NCBI GenBank assembly: GCA_027317105.1
Contig: DAHVFH010000200.1
Span: 1 to 26,688, forward strand
Direction of reading: 5' to 3'
From: Cytophagales bacterium
Lineage (GTDB): Bacteria > Bacteroidota > Bacteroidia > Cytophagales > Cyclobacteriaceae
Length of the DNA stretch: 26,688 nucleotides
A program made the position numbers and the translations under genes. Under the pieces are notes generated by a model. That model searched no databases and had not been told where the DNA came from. It was given only the letters and a program-made list of their open reading frames with translations. Shown here piece after piece: positions 1 through 9,026 of this stretch (its first letter is position 1; every line of letters starts with the position of its first letter).

Positions 1-1473
1 ATATTAGATAACCTAGAGCAGGGTTTCGTTATTTTGGATATTGATGGAATTATTCTATTCGTGAATAAGGTGGCCGCAGAATGGGGGGAGGCTTTCTTGG
101 GAAAAAGGCTGCAGATCAATAACTATTTAGCCGATTATTTACTTCCCTTTACAAACCAGATGGGCGAGATCGTTAAGGAGATAAAGCAGTCAGGGGTTTC
201 TCAAAAGACATTTTTAGAATTAGCAAACTCGGAGAGCAAAATTTCCACTTTTGAATTAACAATTTTACCCGTAACCAATGGGAAAGATCAGCTTACCAAC
301 CTCCAGCTTTACATTCGTGATCTTACCGAACAGCGAATCTTTGAAAGCAGGATAGCTACCCTAGCGGCCAACACCACCCATTTAATAGAAAATGCCAATG
401 CAGTCATCATTGGTACAGATGCCCGCGGATATATAACGGATTGGAATAAACATTGTACGCTCCTTACCGCTTACACCAAAGATGAAGCCTATGCGCAAAA
501 GTTCACATACCTGCTGCTGGATCAAAAGGAAATACCAATTCTTGAGGAACTCATAGCGCGTGTCTTAAATCAAGAGCCTTATCAAAATTTTGAAATCTCG
601 ATTCGCACCAAAGAAAAAAAGGCTCGTAATTTATTGTTGAATTGCACGGTAAGCAAAACCGCAACGGGAAAAGTGGTGGGTTTAATATTTGTGGGCCAGG
701 ATATTACGGAATTAACTGAATATCGAAAATCCCTGGAAAAGAAAGTAGAGGAGAAGACAAAAGAATTGCAACTTGCCCTGGCTAAGGAAAAAGAAGCCGT
801 GGAAATGAAAAGCCGACTTGTTTCTATTGCCTCGCATGAATTTCGTATACCCCTGTCCTCCATTCAATTCGAATTGGATACCCTAAAAAACAACGAGATT
901 GATGCAGGAATTCTTCGCAAACGGCTGGTGCGGGTGGAGAATCAGGTTCATCATATGAATCGGCTTTTGGATGACGTGCTCACTTATGGCAAGAACGAAA
1001 AAGGGAAAATTCAACGCGTGCCTTCCGATATTTCTTTGGTCGATTTTTTAAATCAAATTACGCAGCAAGTGGCTTACGGCAACCAAAAAACCCATACCAT
1101 TGAAACGGAATACAACAAGCTACCCGAGTTCATCCGAACGGATGAAAAATTGTTGCGCGGAATTTTGATCAACCTGCTCACCAACGCCATAAAATTTTCG
1201 CCCGGTAAAGAACGTGTTTTTCTTACTGTAACTGGTGACGCACCTAACGTAAAGATAATCGTGCGCGATGAAGGACTGGGGATACCGATAGAAGAAGTGG
1301 ATAAAATATTTGAACCTTTCCTTCGGGGAAAATCAGGAGAAGGTATAGCCGGCACGGGTTTAGGGCTTTCCATCGTAAAAAAATCGGTAGAGCTGCTGGA
1401 AGGTACCATTGATTTAGAAAGTGAAGAAAACAAAGGCGCCACCTTCACCGTAACTATTCCCGCAACACTATGA
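1..1473 (+). CDS. PAS-domain sensor histidine kinase (5' end missing)
   Basis: The frame is open to the left edge. Bases 1-33 encode ILDNLEQGFVI, a typical PAS start, so the gene begins upstream and the TTG at 34 is only the first possible start inside the window. A first PAS domain covers about nt 1-340 and a second about nt 380-720. A charged coiled coil (nt 720-815) leads to the dimerisation/phosphoacceptor helix, with HEFRIPL at nt 835; this has Ile where the usual H-box has Thr. The ATPase domain shows an N-box (INLLTNAIKFS), a G1 box (DEGLGIP) and a G2 box (GTGLGLSIV), and the protein ends normally just after. No membrane segment is seen in the part present, so the visible portion looks cytoplasmic. 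A response regulator starts 33 bp downstream and is the likely phosphotransfer partner. The sensed signal cannot be inferred. Confidence 0.93.
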   Translation: MLDNLEQGFVILDIDGIILFVNKVAAEWGEAFLGKRLQINNYLADYLLPFTNQMGEIVKEIKQSGVSQKTFLELANSESKISTFELTILPVTNGKDQLTNLQLYIRDLTEQRIFESRIATLAANTTHLIENANAVIIGTDARGYITDWNKHCTLLTAYTKDEAYAQKFTYLLLDQKEIPILEELIARVLNQEPYQNFEISIRTKEKKARNLLLNCTVSKTATGKVVGLIFVGQDITELTEYRKSLEKKVEEKTKELQLALAKEKEAVEMKSRLVSIASHEFRIPLSSIQFELDTLKNNEIDAGILRKRLVRVENQVHHMNRLLDDVLTYGKNEKGKIQRVPSDISLVDFLNQITQQVAYGNQKTHTIETEYNKLPEFIRTDEKLLRGILINLLTNAIKFSPGKERVFLTVTGDAPNVKIIVRDEGLGIPIEEVDKIFEPFLRGKSGEGIAGTGLGLSIVKKSVELLEGTIDLESEENKGATFTVTIPATL

Positions 1474-1506
1474 AGTTAGGTTAACGCTGCCAAGACAAAC
1501 GCTCAA

Positions 1507-2181
1507 ATGAAATCTACCGAAAAAATAAAAATCCTGCTGGTTGATGACCACCAGCTTATCCGCGAAGGTATAGCTTCTATGCTAGGCGACTGTAACGACA
1601 TTGAGATAATCGGCTCCGTACCATCTGGGGAAGAGGCCATTAATGCGGTGCGGATGAATAGACCCGATGTCATTTTGATGGACATTATGATGGGCGGGAT
1701 GACAGGAATTGAAGCCACTCGTTGGATTAAAGGAGATGACCCCGATATTAAAGTTATATTGGTGACCATGGAAATCAGCAAGGAATATGTCTCGGCTGGG
1801 ATAACGTCTGGCGTAAACGGGTATTTGCCAAAAGACTCTGACAAGAAAACCCTCATTGACGCCATCTATGCGGTTCAAAACGGTGGCCATTTTTTTAATG
1901 ATGCGATCATGAAATTAGTTTTCGAAGATTTCTATTCCCGCGAGAAATTGAAAAACGTGCCAAGTAAACTCCCCCACGAATTAACTAAGAGGGAGTACGA
2001 GATTTTGCGCCAGGTAGCTTCATCAAAAAGCAACAAGGAAGTGGCCGAATCGTTGTTCATCAGCATCAAAACAGTAGAGACCCATAAGACGCACATCCTC
2101 GAAAAACTCGGATTAAAGAACACCACCGAACTGGTAAAATACGCCATCAAAAACAAAATTATCGCTGTAGATAGTTTGTAA
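1507..2181 (+). CDS. NarL/LuxR-family response regulator
   Basis: This 224-residue protein has the standard two-domain layout. The receiver domain (about 7-125) has the acidic pair D13-D14, phosphoacceptor D59 in VILMDIMM, T87 and K109 in GYLPKD. The C-terminal helix-turn-helix (about 155-220) starts LTKREYEILRQV, with recognition helix ISIKTVETHKTHI. Phosphorylation by the upstream kinase would be expected to promote dimerisation and DNA binding. The 33-bp gap to the kinase gene and shared strand support a co-transcribed two-component pair. The ATG at 1507 gives the usual family N-terminus. Its target genes are unknown; the PD40 gene downstream is a neighbour only and is separated by 251 bp. 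Confidence 0.95.
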   Translation: MKSTEKIKILLVDDHQLIREGIASMLGDCNDIEIIGSVPSGEEAINAVRMNRPDVILMDIMMGGMTGIEATRWIKGDDPDIKVILVTMEISKEYVSAGITSGVNGYLPKDSDKKTLIDAIYAVQNGGHFFNDAIMKLVFEDFYSREKLKNVPSKLPHELTKREYEILRQVASSKSNKEVAESLFISIKTVETHKTHILEKLGLKNTTELVKYAIKNKIIAVDSL

Positions 2182-2334
2182 AACCTCAGGGTTTTCTCTT
2201 GGGTTTAAGGGCGAGCCTTATTACCCTTATCAGGGATACGGTACAGCGTTTTGCAAAAGTTTAGATCAAAAACCTGCTTCCTGCATCAAAAGAGAAGCTT
2301 TTGAGCCCTTTCAGCTCGATTTCCCCATTGCTTT

Positions 2335-2355
2335 CCTGATTTTTTAAAAATCAGG
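2335..2355. repeat. Perfect AT-rich inverted repeat in intergenic region
   Basis: A 10-bp arm (CCTGATTTTT) and its exact complement are separated by a single T. It lies about 155 bp after the response-regulator stop and 78 bp before the next start. It could be a weak terminator hairpin or a protein-binding dyad. No clear T-run follows it on the + strand. Confidence 0.4.
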
Positions 2356-2368
2356 ATTTCCCCTGAGG

Positions 2369-2396
2369 CTTGCTCGCTTTTCACCGCCCACCTTTG
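2369..2396 (+). promoter_or_regulatory. Candidate Bacteroidota promoter for PD40 gene
   Basis: CACCTTTG at 2389-2396 resembles the Bacteroidota -7 element TAnnTTTG. A CTTG at 2369-2372 sits about 17 bp upstream, as expected for the -33 element. The start codon at 2433 would leave a leader of about 30 nt. The -7 match is imperfect in its first position. Confidence 0.35.
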
Positions 2397-2432
2397 CATT
2401 GTCAAAACAAACAAAACTAAAACAACAAAATT

Positions 2433-3590
2433 ATGATACTCAAAGAAAGAATTATCGAAAGAGCCATCAGGGGAACAGCGGTGGCCATTTTATTTATTGT
2501 GATGGGGATTTATCATGAGGTGCACGGTCAATCTAATATTAAGATGGATGCCACGCTAAAGCCTTCTATAAAGCAACAACAGATCAATTCAGGTCAACCT
2601 AATGCCAAGATGGATGCCGTACAAAAGCCTTCTTTTAAGCTTCAACAGATCAATTCAGGTCAGCTTAATGCCAAGATGGATGCCGTACAAAAGATAACAA
2701 TTAGTAAGTTCATTCCAGCCGGTGCAAAGGCAACGCCTCTACATCACGCGATCAACTCTCCGTATGAAGAGATCAAGCCCGTATATGCATTAGACGGAAA
2801 CCGATTATATTTTGCCCGCGTCAGTGATCCTGAAAATACGGCTGGAGTTGAAGATCCCGAGGACATCTGGTATGCCCACATGGACACCACTGACGGCAGC
2901 TGGTCAGAGCCAATCCGGATGTCCAATTTCTTTAATAATGCAGGGCCGAACTCGATCAATTGTGTGGGCATTACCGGTGATACGATTGTATTAAATAACC
3001 AGTATTTGAGAAAGGGAAAAATGCGCGGTGGCCTCTCTTACAGCATCAACGAAGACGGTGAATGGTCGGTACCTCAGCCCATCCGAATAAAAAATGAATA
3101 CGACATCTCCGATGACGCCAACTATTTTGTGTCCTTAAAAACAGGGGTGATCATTTCGGCTGTACAGCGTGATGAAACCGTAGGCCTGCGCGACTTGTAC
3201 GTGAGCTTCTGGGATGGCGAACACGCAACCGAGCCGGTGAACATGGGCATGGAGATCAACTCAGACCTGGACGAATCCTCCCCTTTCCTTGCCGCAGACA
3301 ACAAGACGCTCTACTTTGCCTCCAAAGGACATAGCGGCTTTGGCGGATACGATATTTTTGTAACCAAACGATTGGATAATTCCTGGACAAACTGGAGCCG
3401 TCCTGAAAATTTAGGCCCTGCCGTCAATGGCGAATTAGACGAGGAATTTTTTAGCCTTGCCCCGGATGGACAATATGCTATCTTTTCGAAAGTAGTCGGC
3501 ATCGAGAATTCGGATCTGTACAAAATCGCCATCAACGAAAAGGCGAAAGAAATGACACCCGTTGACAAATTAGCCCTTTCAGGTTTATAA
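2433..3590 (+). CDS. Secreted PD40 (WD40-like beta-propeller) protein
   Basis: The 385-residue protein starts with a basic stretch and a hydrophobic segment (about 14-28), with likely signal-peptide cleavage near VHGQ (about 33). Next come nearly three copies of a 22-residue repeat (NAKMDAVQKPSFKLQQINSGQ type). The rest is PD40-like blades: DGNRLYFAR, EDIWYAHMD, LDESSPFLAADNKTLYFAS, GGYDIFVTK and PENLGPAVNGELDEEFF. In Bacteroidota such propellers are often fused to an OmpA peptidoglycan-binding domain or belong to secretion and gliding machineries. Here the chain ends after the last blade with no OmpA domain, so it is a stand-alone periplasmic or secreted propeller. Function is unknown; a binding or structural role is inferred. 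A strong hairpin follows the stop. Confidence 0.85.
   Translation: MILKERIIERAIRGTAVAILFIVMGIYHEVHGQSNIKMDATLKPSIKQQQINSGQPNAKMDAVQKPSFKLQQINSGQLNAKMDAVQKITISKFIPAGAKATPLHHAINSPYEEIKPVYALDGNRLYFARVSDPENTAGVEDPEDIWYAHMDTTDGSWSEPIRMSNFFNNAGPNSINCVGITGDTIVLNNQYLRKGKMRGGLSYSINEDGEWSVPQPIRIKNEYDISDDANYFVSLKTGVIISAVQRDETVGLRDLYVSFWDGEHATEPVNMGMEINSDLDESSPFLAADNKTLYFASKGHSGFGGYDIFVTKRLDNSWTNWSRPENLGPAVNGELDEEFFSLAPDGQYAIFSKVVGIENSDLYKIAINEKAKEMTPVDKLALSGL
2535..2699 (+). repeat. 66-bp in-frame tandem repeat (2.5 copies)
   Basis: Copies begin at 2535, 2601 and 2667, a period of exactly 66 bp (22 codons). Copies 2 and 3 are nearly identical (AATGCCAAGATGGATGCCGT in both) while copy 1 has diverged. 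The third copy is cut after about 11 codons. The array lies just after the signal peptide of the PD40 protein. Confidence 0.92.
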
Positions 3591-3637
3591 AAAAGGCTTT
3601 TCTCAATACCTTGCGCTACAAGTTAATATCTGGTCAC

Positions 3638-3664
3638 AAGAAAGGAGGAGAATCCTCCTTTCTT
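3638..3664. terminator. Strong hairpin terminator after PD40 gene
   Basis: A 12-bp perfect stem (AAGAAAGGAGGA with its complement) has a 3-nt loop and starts about 48 bp after the stop at 3590. The + strand 3' arm ends in pyrimidines (CTTTCTTTC), so it can act as an intrinsic terminator. It separates the PD40 gene from the kinase at 3741. Confidence 0.75.
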
Positions 3665-3740
3665 TCATATTGAAAATGGCACCCCTTCGGAATTTGGACG
3701 TACTTGGATTTATTATTGATTAAAATCTGTCAACTAAAAA

Positions 3741-5591
3741 ATGTATCAGTCCTTTAAAACAAAATGGCGTAGCCTGTTCCTTTTAGCAAGCCTAAACATG
3801 GGTATCGCAATGGCTCAAACAAGCGCACTTAATCCGATAAGCAAAGAACCGCTAGTCTTGCGCACATCTATCGTTCAGGCCTCGCATAATCAAAAACATC
3901 TTGCTGTGACCAACGGCAGTTTGAAAACAATAAATGAGGTCACCAACCTTTACAAAGAAGAAGCCGATCTTAAAAAGGAAGAGCATCAACAACGTATTAT
4001 CATCGGATTGCTGGTTGCAATAATCCTTTTGCTTATTTGGCTCGGCACTTTTTTCCTTCGCGCCAACAAAATCCGTGAACAAAAAAGGATTTATGACTTG
4101 CAGGAGAAACAAGTTCGGGATGCTCTTTTTTTGGCTGCAATCATCAATTCATCAGACGATGCGATCATAAGCAAAGACCTTAATGGCTTCGTCAAAGGAT
4201 GGAATTATGGTGCTGAAAAAATGTTTGGCTATCGTGAAGAGGAAGTGTTGGGTAAACCTTCCAAAATTATTCCCGCCCACCTTCGTGAAGAAGATGAACT
4301 AATTTTTAATAGAATTAGGCTCGGCGAGAAAATAGAACATTTCGAAACGGAACGACTAACAAAATCCGGCATACTAATTCAGGTTTCCATAAATCTTTTC
4401 CCGATCAAGGATTCGTCCGGCATCATAATCGGTACAGGAAAAATAATACGAAATATTTCGGAACGAAAAAAAGCTGAGCTTGAATTACAACAACTAAATC
4501 ACCGCCTGTTGTTGGCTACCAATTCTGCTAAAATGGGAATCTGGGATTGGAATATTGTAGAAAACAAATTGATTTGGGATGATAACATGTGTAGAATTTA
4601 TGACTTTCCACCTGACAACTTAACGCCAACCTATGATGCTTGGCGCAATACCGTTTTTCCGGAAGATGTTAAAAGTACAGAAGCTAAAATTCAAAATTCC
4701 TTTGCTGGGTCTGAATATCATACCACCTTTCGGATATTTTGGCCCAACAAATCCGTTCATTATATTGAAAGCCGTGCGATCATTATCCGCGATGAACAAG
4801 GCAAAGCATTAAGAGCAATTGGAGTAAGTTGGGACATTACCGACCAAAAGGTAGCAGAAATTAAACTCAGCGAACTCAATGAAGCGCTTGAACAACGAAT
4901 AGCCACACGAACTTCCCAGTTAACCGAAGCAAATAAGGAACTAGTGTCCTTTTCTTATTCCATATCGCATGATCTGCGCGCCCCGTTGCGGATCATTAAC
5001 GGATATGCAAGCATTTTAGCCAACGAATATAATACTGTCCTTGGTGAGGAAGCCAATCGGCTGGTGGGAATTATTAAGAACAATTCCATGCGGATGGGAA
5101 ACCTTATCGACAACCTTCTTACTTTTTCGAATTTGGGCAAGGAAGAATTACGACTTTCTTCGGTGGAGATGAAAGAGCTTGTGGCCGAAGCAATTGCTGA
5201 ACTTGGTCCTGAAGAAAAGGTTTTGATTAAAATCGGTGATTTGCCCAAGGCTCGTTGCGACCAAAATTTAATGAAACAAGTATGGCTCAACCTCCTCTCA
5301 AACGCGATAAAATATTCTGCCAAAAACGAAAAGGCGATTATTGAAATCGGAAGCGAAAAGGAAGGCCGTGAAATTGTTTTTTATGTAAAAGACAATGGCG
5401 TGGGGTTCGATATGCATTATTCAAGCAAATTATTCGGTGTGTTTCAACGCCTTCATACCATTGCAGAATTTGAAGGAACTGGCATAGGCCTCGCGATTGT
5501 TTATCGGATCGTTACCCGTCATGGAGGCAGAGTTTGGTTCGATGCTCAAGTAAAAAAGGGCGCAACATTCTATTTCAGTTTGCCGGCATAA
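3741..5591 (+). CDS. Membrane-anchored histidine kinase with two PAS domains
   Basis: The 616-residue protein has an N-terminal signal-like hydrophobic segment (about 10-25, ending in MAQ). A short presumed periplasmic stretch follows, then a transmembrane helix at about 85-107. PAS domain 1 (about 133-245) has the typical DDAIISKDLNGFVKGWN start. PAS domain 2 (about 254-375, PAS_3 type) contains GIWDWN and ends VSWDITDQK. A coiled coil leads to the phosphoacceptor H410 in HDLRAPL. The ATPase domain shows N521 in NLLSNAIKYS, DNGVGFD and GTGIGLAIV. The linker after HATPase G1 (FQRLHTIAEFEGTG) is the form seen in phytochrome-like and hybrid PAS kinases. There is no receiver domain and no adjacent response regulator, so the partner is elsewhere. 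The signal cannot be inferred. Confidence 0.93.
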   Translation: MYQSFKTKWRSLFLLASLNMGIAMAQTSALNPISKEPLVLRTSIVQASHNQKHLAVTNGSLKTINEVTNLYKEEADLKKEEHQQRIIIGLLVAIILLLIWLGTFFLRANKIREQKRIYDLQEKQVRDALFLAAIINSSDDAIISKDLNGFVKGWNYGAEKMFGYREEEVLGKPSKIIPAHLREEDELIFNRIRLGEKIEHFETERLTKSGILIQVSINLFPIKDSSGIIIGTGKIIRNISERKKAELELQQLNHRLLLATNSAKMGIWDWNIVENKLIWDDNMCRIYDFPPDNLTPTYDAWRNTVFPEDVKSTEAKIQNSFAGSEYHTTFRIFWPNKSVHYIESRAIIIRDEQGKALRAIGVSWDITDQKVAEIKLSELNEALEQRIATRTSQLTEANKELVSFSYSISHDLRAPLRIINGYASILANEYNTVLGEEANRLVGIIKNNSMRMGNLIDNLLTFSNLGKEELRLSSVEMKELVAEAIAELGPEEKVLIKIGDLPKARCDQNLMKQVWLNLLSNAIKYSAKNEKAIIEIGSEKEGREIVFYVKDNGVGFDMHYSSKLFGVFQRLHTIAEFEGTGIGLAIVYRIVTRHGGRVWFDAQVKKGATFYFSLPA

Positions 5592-5641
5592 GCCCTCCCG
5601 TTGGTCTGATCTTTCTCCCGCGTCAACATTCCTATTGACTT

Positions 5642-5649
5642 TATCTTTG
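5642..5649 (+). promoter_or_regulatory. Bacteroidota -7 promoter element upstream of sdh operon
   Basis: TATCTTTG fits the Bacteroidota sigma-A -7 consensus TAnnTTTG exactly and lies 34 bp before the first sdh start. A well-spaced -33 TTTG is not evident (nearest TTTC at 5612-5615), so strength is uncertain. Confidence 0.5.
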
Positions 5650-5683
5650 TTTTTGTTTAGGTTGAGGAAAACTAATCACGCCT

Positions 5684-6457
5684 ATGGCACTTGTCACCAC
5701 AATGCGCAGGGATGTTTGGTGGGTTCGTCCACTCGTAGTTTTTGTTTGCCTGTCTTCGTTTATTGGCTATGCCACGTGGTCGGCTTTCCAGGGCGAATAT
5801 TACGCTTTTGGCCCTTACCTGTCTCCTTTTTATTCACCCGAAATTTTTGGTGATTCCGTCCACAGTTTACTCGGACCGAAGCCTAGCTGGTGGCCGTTGA
5901 TCCTTCCTTTTTCTCCGGCACTGTTAATTTTGTGGGCACCTGGCGGCATGCGCGTTACGTGTTATTATTATCGCGGGGCGTATTACAAAGCGTTCTGGGC
6001 TGATCCCCCGGCATGTGCAGTCTCTGAACCACGTAAAACTTACTGGGGTGAAAACGCCTTCCCGCTGATCCTACAAAATGCGCACCGTTACTTCATGTAC
6101 CTCGCGGTGATCTTCGTTTTCTTTCTCGCTTACGATGCCTGGAAAGGATTGTGGTTTGTTGATTCGGCCTCAGGCGAAAAAGTCTTTGGGTTGGGGGTCG
6201 GAAGTATTGTCTTAATTATTAACGCCACCCTCCTTGGCGGGTATACTTTTGGTTGCCATTCTTTCCGTCACATGATCGGTGGTATAAAAGACCGGCTCTC
6301 CGGTTTTCCCATTCAAAAAAAACTGTATGACTGCTCAAGCTGCCTCAACCGTGGTCACTCCATCTGGGCATGGTTTAGCTTGTTTTGGGTTGCTTTCTCC
6401 GACATCTATATTAGAATGTGTGCGATGGGCATGTGGACAGACTTAAGATTCTTCTAA
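5684..6457 (+). CDS. sdhC: Succinate dehydrogenase/fumarate reductase membrane subunit
   Basis: This 257-residue hydrophobic protein has about five predicted membrane helices, near 14-32, 68-88, 130-150, 168-190 and 225-245. It is the first gene of an unambiguous sdh set: its stop at 6455-6457 abuts the flavoprotein start with no gap. It carries several histidines at membrane borders (in NAHRYFMYL, FGCHSFRHM and NRGHSIW) that could ligate haem b, and a conserved-looking GGMRVTCYYYR segment after helix 2. The subunit would anchor the catalytic dimer to the inner membrane and pass electrons to or from quinone. It is longer than classic SdhC and looks like the larger single-anchor-subunit type. 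The choice between dehydrogenase and fumarate reductase direction cannot be made from sequence. Confidence 0.85.
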   Translation: MALVTTMRRDVWWVRPLVVFVCLSSFIGYATWSAFQGEYYAFGPYLSPFYSPEIFGDSVHSLLGPKPSWWPLILPFSPALLILWAPGGMRVTCYYYRGAYYKAFWADPPACAVSEPRKTYWGENAFPLILQNAHRYFMYLAVIFVFFLAYDAWKGLWFVDSASGEKVFGLGVGSIVLIINATLLGGYTFGCHSFRHMIGGIKDRLSGFPIQKKLYDCSSCLNRGHSIWAWFSLFWVAFSDIYIRMCAMGMWTDLRFF

Positions 6458-8272
6458 ATGAGTACTTACCAAACCATTCATCATGACGTATTGGTCATCG
6501 GTTCAGGTGGCGCTGGGCTTAGGGCGGCCATCGAAGCTTCTGCCAAAGGTGTTTCTGTTGGAATGGTGTGCCGATCGTTGTTAGGCAAAGCACATACGGT
6601 GATGGCGGAAGGAGGAGTAGCTGCCGCGCTGGCCAATGTGGATGACCGCGATAATTGGCGCGTCCATTTTGCCGATACCATGCGCGGAGGGCAATACCTT
6701 AATAACTGGCGCATGGTGGAACTGTTTACCAAAGAAGCACCGGATCGTGTGAAAGAATTAGAAGCTTGGGGCGCAGTGTTTGATCGCACACCCGATGGCC
6801 AAATTCTACAACGCAATTTCGGTGGACACAAATATCCCCGCCTCGCTCATGTAGGCGACCGAACAGGTCTGGAGATGATTCGCACCCTGCAAGATCACGG
6901 CATTCATCAGGGCATAGAAATTTATCAGGAACACACTATCGTCAGTCTTTTGAAAGATGGAGGTCGCATCGCGGGTGCGTTTGGTTACGACCGGGCCAGC
7001 GGTTCCTTCAAGGTATTCAAAGCCAAAGCTGTGGTCATCACTACTGGCGGCATGGGGCGCATTTTCAAAATTTCAAGTAACAGTTGGGATTGTACGGGAG
7101 GCGGAATCGCTATCGCCTATGATGCCGGGGCCGAGCTAATCGACATGGAATTTGTTCAGTTTCACCCAACGGGCATGGTATGGCCACCAAGTGTCCGTGG
7201 ACTTTTAATTACAGAAGGCGTGCGGGGCGAAGGTGGTGTGCTTCGAAACAGTGCCGGCAAGCGGTTTATGTTTGATGATATCCCTGAAAATTATAAGAGT
7301 CAAACTTCAACGGATGAAGAAGAAGGTTGGCGCTATATACAGGGAGACAAAAATGCAAAGCGACCCCCCGAACTGCTTACCCGCGACCATGTGGCACGTT
7401 GCATTATGCGGGAGATCAAAGCAGGGAGAGGCTCCCCGCATGGAGGCGTATTTCTTGATATCGCTTGGATCAAAGAAAAAATTTCGAACGCTCCGGAGCA
7501 CATCAAAAAGAAGTTGCCGAGCATGTATCACCAGTTTAAGGAGCTGGCAGGTGTTGACATCACCAAAGAGCCCATGGAAGTTGGCCCAACTACGCATTAC
7601 ATGATGGGTGGAATTAAAGTAGATGCAGACTCGCAGATGACTACCGTGCCCGGACTTTTTGCGGCTGGCGAATGCGCTGCGGGATTGCATGGTGCTAATC
7701 GACTGGGTGGCAACTCGCTTTCCGATCTGTTGGTATTCGGAAGACGGGCAGGCGAATTTGCCGCTGCCTATTCAAAAGAAAATCCTGAAACAACGATTCA
7801 TCCAGATCAAGTTTCAGAACTTATGAAATGGGCCTTAGCTCCATTTGAACGCCACCCCAAAAATGGCAATGCGTTTCAACTGCAGTCGCAACTGCAGGAA
7901 TTTATGCAAAGCCTAGTGGGCATCACCCGTTCGGAAGGCGAGCTTACCGAGGCCATTGATAAGATTGAAAAAATGAAGCTGCTGATAAAAGACGTGGCCT
8001 GCGATGGCAACCGGAATTATAATCCGGGATGGCACACGGCCCTCGAGTTAAATCACATGATCACGGTGGCGGAAGGTATCGCCCGGGCCGCCAGGGAAAG
8101 GAAGGAAAGTCGGGGTGGTCATTTTAGAGAAGACTTTCCCGAAAAAAGTGAGGAATGGGGCAACATGAATATCTGCGTCAAGAAATCAGGGGCAGACGGA
8201 ATGGAAATAAAACCGAAGACGAAGCTGGGGATGCGCCCAGACCTCGAACAAGTAATTGAAGAAATGAAATGA
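6458..8272 (+). CDS. sdhA: Succinate dehydrogenase/fumarate reductase flavoprotein subunit
   Basis: The 604-residue protein is close to full family length. An FAD-binding Rossmann motif GSGGAG lies at 15-20. H46 in KAHTVMAEGG is the expected site of covalent 8-alpha-histidyl FAD attachment. Active-site segments are seen as QFHPTGMV, TEGVRGEGG (catalytic Arg), THYMMGG and HGANRLGGNSLSDLLVFG near the C-terminal part of the FAD domain. The C-terminal helical domain follows. It oxidises succinate to fumarate or runs the reverse, as the peripheral subunit on the cytoplasmic face. It begins immediately after the membrane subunit and overlaps the iron-sulfur gene by 4 bp (ATGA), which implies translational coupling. 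Confidence 0.97.
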   Translation: MSTYQTIHHDVLVIGSGGAGLRAAIEASAKGVSVGMVCRSLLGKAHTVMAEGGVAAALANVDDRDNWRVHFADTMRGGQYLNNWRMVELFTKEAPDRVKELEAWGAVFDRTPDGQILQRNFGGHKYPRLAHVGDRTGLEMIRTLQDHGIHQGIEIYQEHTIVSLLKDGGRIAGAFGYDRASGSFKVFKAKAVVITTGGMGRIFKISSNSWDCTGGGIAIAYDAGAELIDMEFVQFHPTGMVWPPSVRGLLITEGVRGEGGVLRNSAGKRFMFDDIPENYKSQTSTDEEEGWRYIQGDKNAKRPPELLTRDHVARCIMREIKAGRGSPHGGVFLDIAWIKEKISNAPEHIKKKLPSMYHQFKELAGVDITKEPMEVGPTTHYMMGGIKVDADSQMTTVPGLFAAGECAAGLHGANRLGGNSLSDLLVFGRRAGEFAAAYSKENPETTIHPDQVSELMKWALAPFERHPKNGNAFQLQSQLQEFMQSLVGITRSEGELTEAIDKIEKMKLLIKDVACDGNRNYNPGWHTALELNHMITVAEGIARAARERKESRGGHFREDFPEKSEEWGNMNICVKKSGADGMEIKPKTKLGMRPDLEQVIEEMK

Positions 8273-9015
8273 GTTTGGTGAAATTTAACATCTGGCGTGC
8301 TGACTCATCCGCAGGGAAGTTTCAAGCGTATGAAACCAACATCACAGAAGGCATGGTGGTGCTAGATGCCGTCCACCAGATCCAAGAAGAGAGCGCTCCC
8401 GATCTTGCTGTTCGCTGGAATTGCAAGGCAGGGAAATGCGGCTCCTGTTCGGCTGAAATTAACGGTCGCCCAAAACTCATGTGCATGACACGCATGGAAG
8501 ATCTTCCGAAAGACAAACCCATTTCGATTCAACCCATGCAGGCTTTTCCGATAATTAAGGATCTGGTGACCGATGTATCCATTAATTACCGCACCAAAAA
8601 GAAAATCAAGAAATTCAACCCGCGAAAACCAGATGCCCCTGATGGCACTTGGCGCATCGCACAAAGTGATATTGACCGGGTTCAAGAATTCAGAAAATGT
8701 ATCGAATGTTTTCTGTGTCAGGATGTGTGTCACGTACTGCGGGAACATTGGCTGCATGAAAAATTTGCAGGGCCGCGGCACATGGTTTACACTGCCGCCC
8801 TTGAGATGCACCCTTTGGATATCGAAGATCGGAGAGCTGACTTGAAACATACCGCAGGCATCGGCTTGTGTAATATTACCAAATGCTGCACCACGGTTTG
8901 TCCGGAAAACATTACCATCACCGACAACGCCATTATCCCTTTGAAAGAGCGCGTGGCCGATAAATTCTATGATCCGATAAAGAAATTATTTCGTCTGTTT
9001 TCAAATAAAACTTAA
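8269..9015 (+). CDS. sdhB: Succinate dehydrogenase/fumarate reductase iron-sulfur subunit
   Basis: The 248-residue protein carries the three expected clusters. The [2Fe-2S] ligands are C52, C57, C60 and C72. The ferredoxin-like domain has C144, C147, C150 and C154, followed by a second group at C201, C206/C207 and C211 (ITKCCTTVCPE), which together should hold the [4Fe-4S] and [3Fe-4S] clusters. It transfers electrons between the flavoprotein and the membrane subunit. The start overlaps the sdhA stop by 4 bp, and the order C-A-B fits an sdh operon. The spacing of C144-C154 (CxxCxxCxxxC) is standard. Nothing looks broken. Confidence 0.96.
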   Translation: MSLVKFNIWRADSSAGKFQAYETNITEGMVVLDAVHQIQEESAPDLAVRWNCKAGKCGSCSAEINGRPKLMCMTRMEDLPKDKPISIQPMQAFPIIKDLVTDVSINYRTKKKIKKFNPRKPDAPDGTWRIAQSDIDRVQEFRKCIECFLCQDVCHVLREHWLHEKFAGPRHMVYTAALEMHPLDIEDRRADLKHTAGIGLCNITKCCTTVCPENITITDNAIIPLKERVADKFYDPIKKLFRLFSNKT

Positions 9016-9026
9016 TCCTAAAAATT

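Noticed and set aside
1503..1865. 120-codon minus-strand frame inside the response regulator
   Set aside because: It is an antisense shadow of a clear NarL-family gene.
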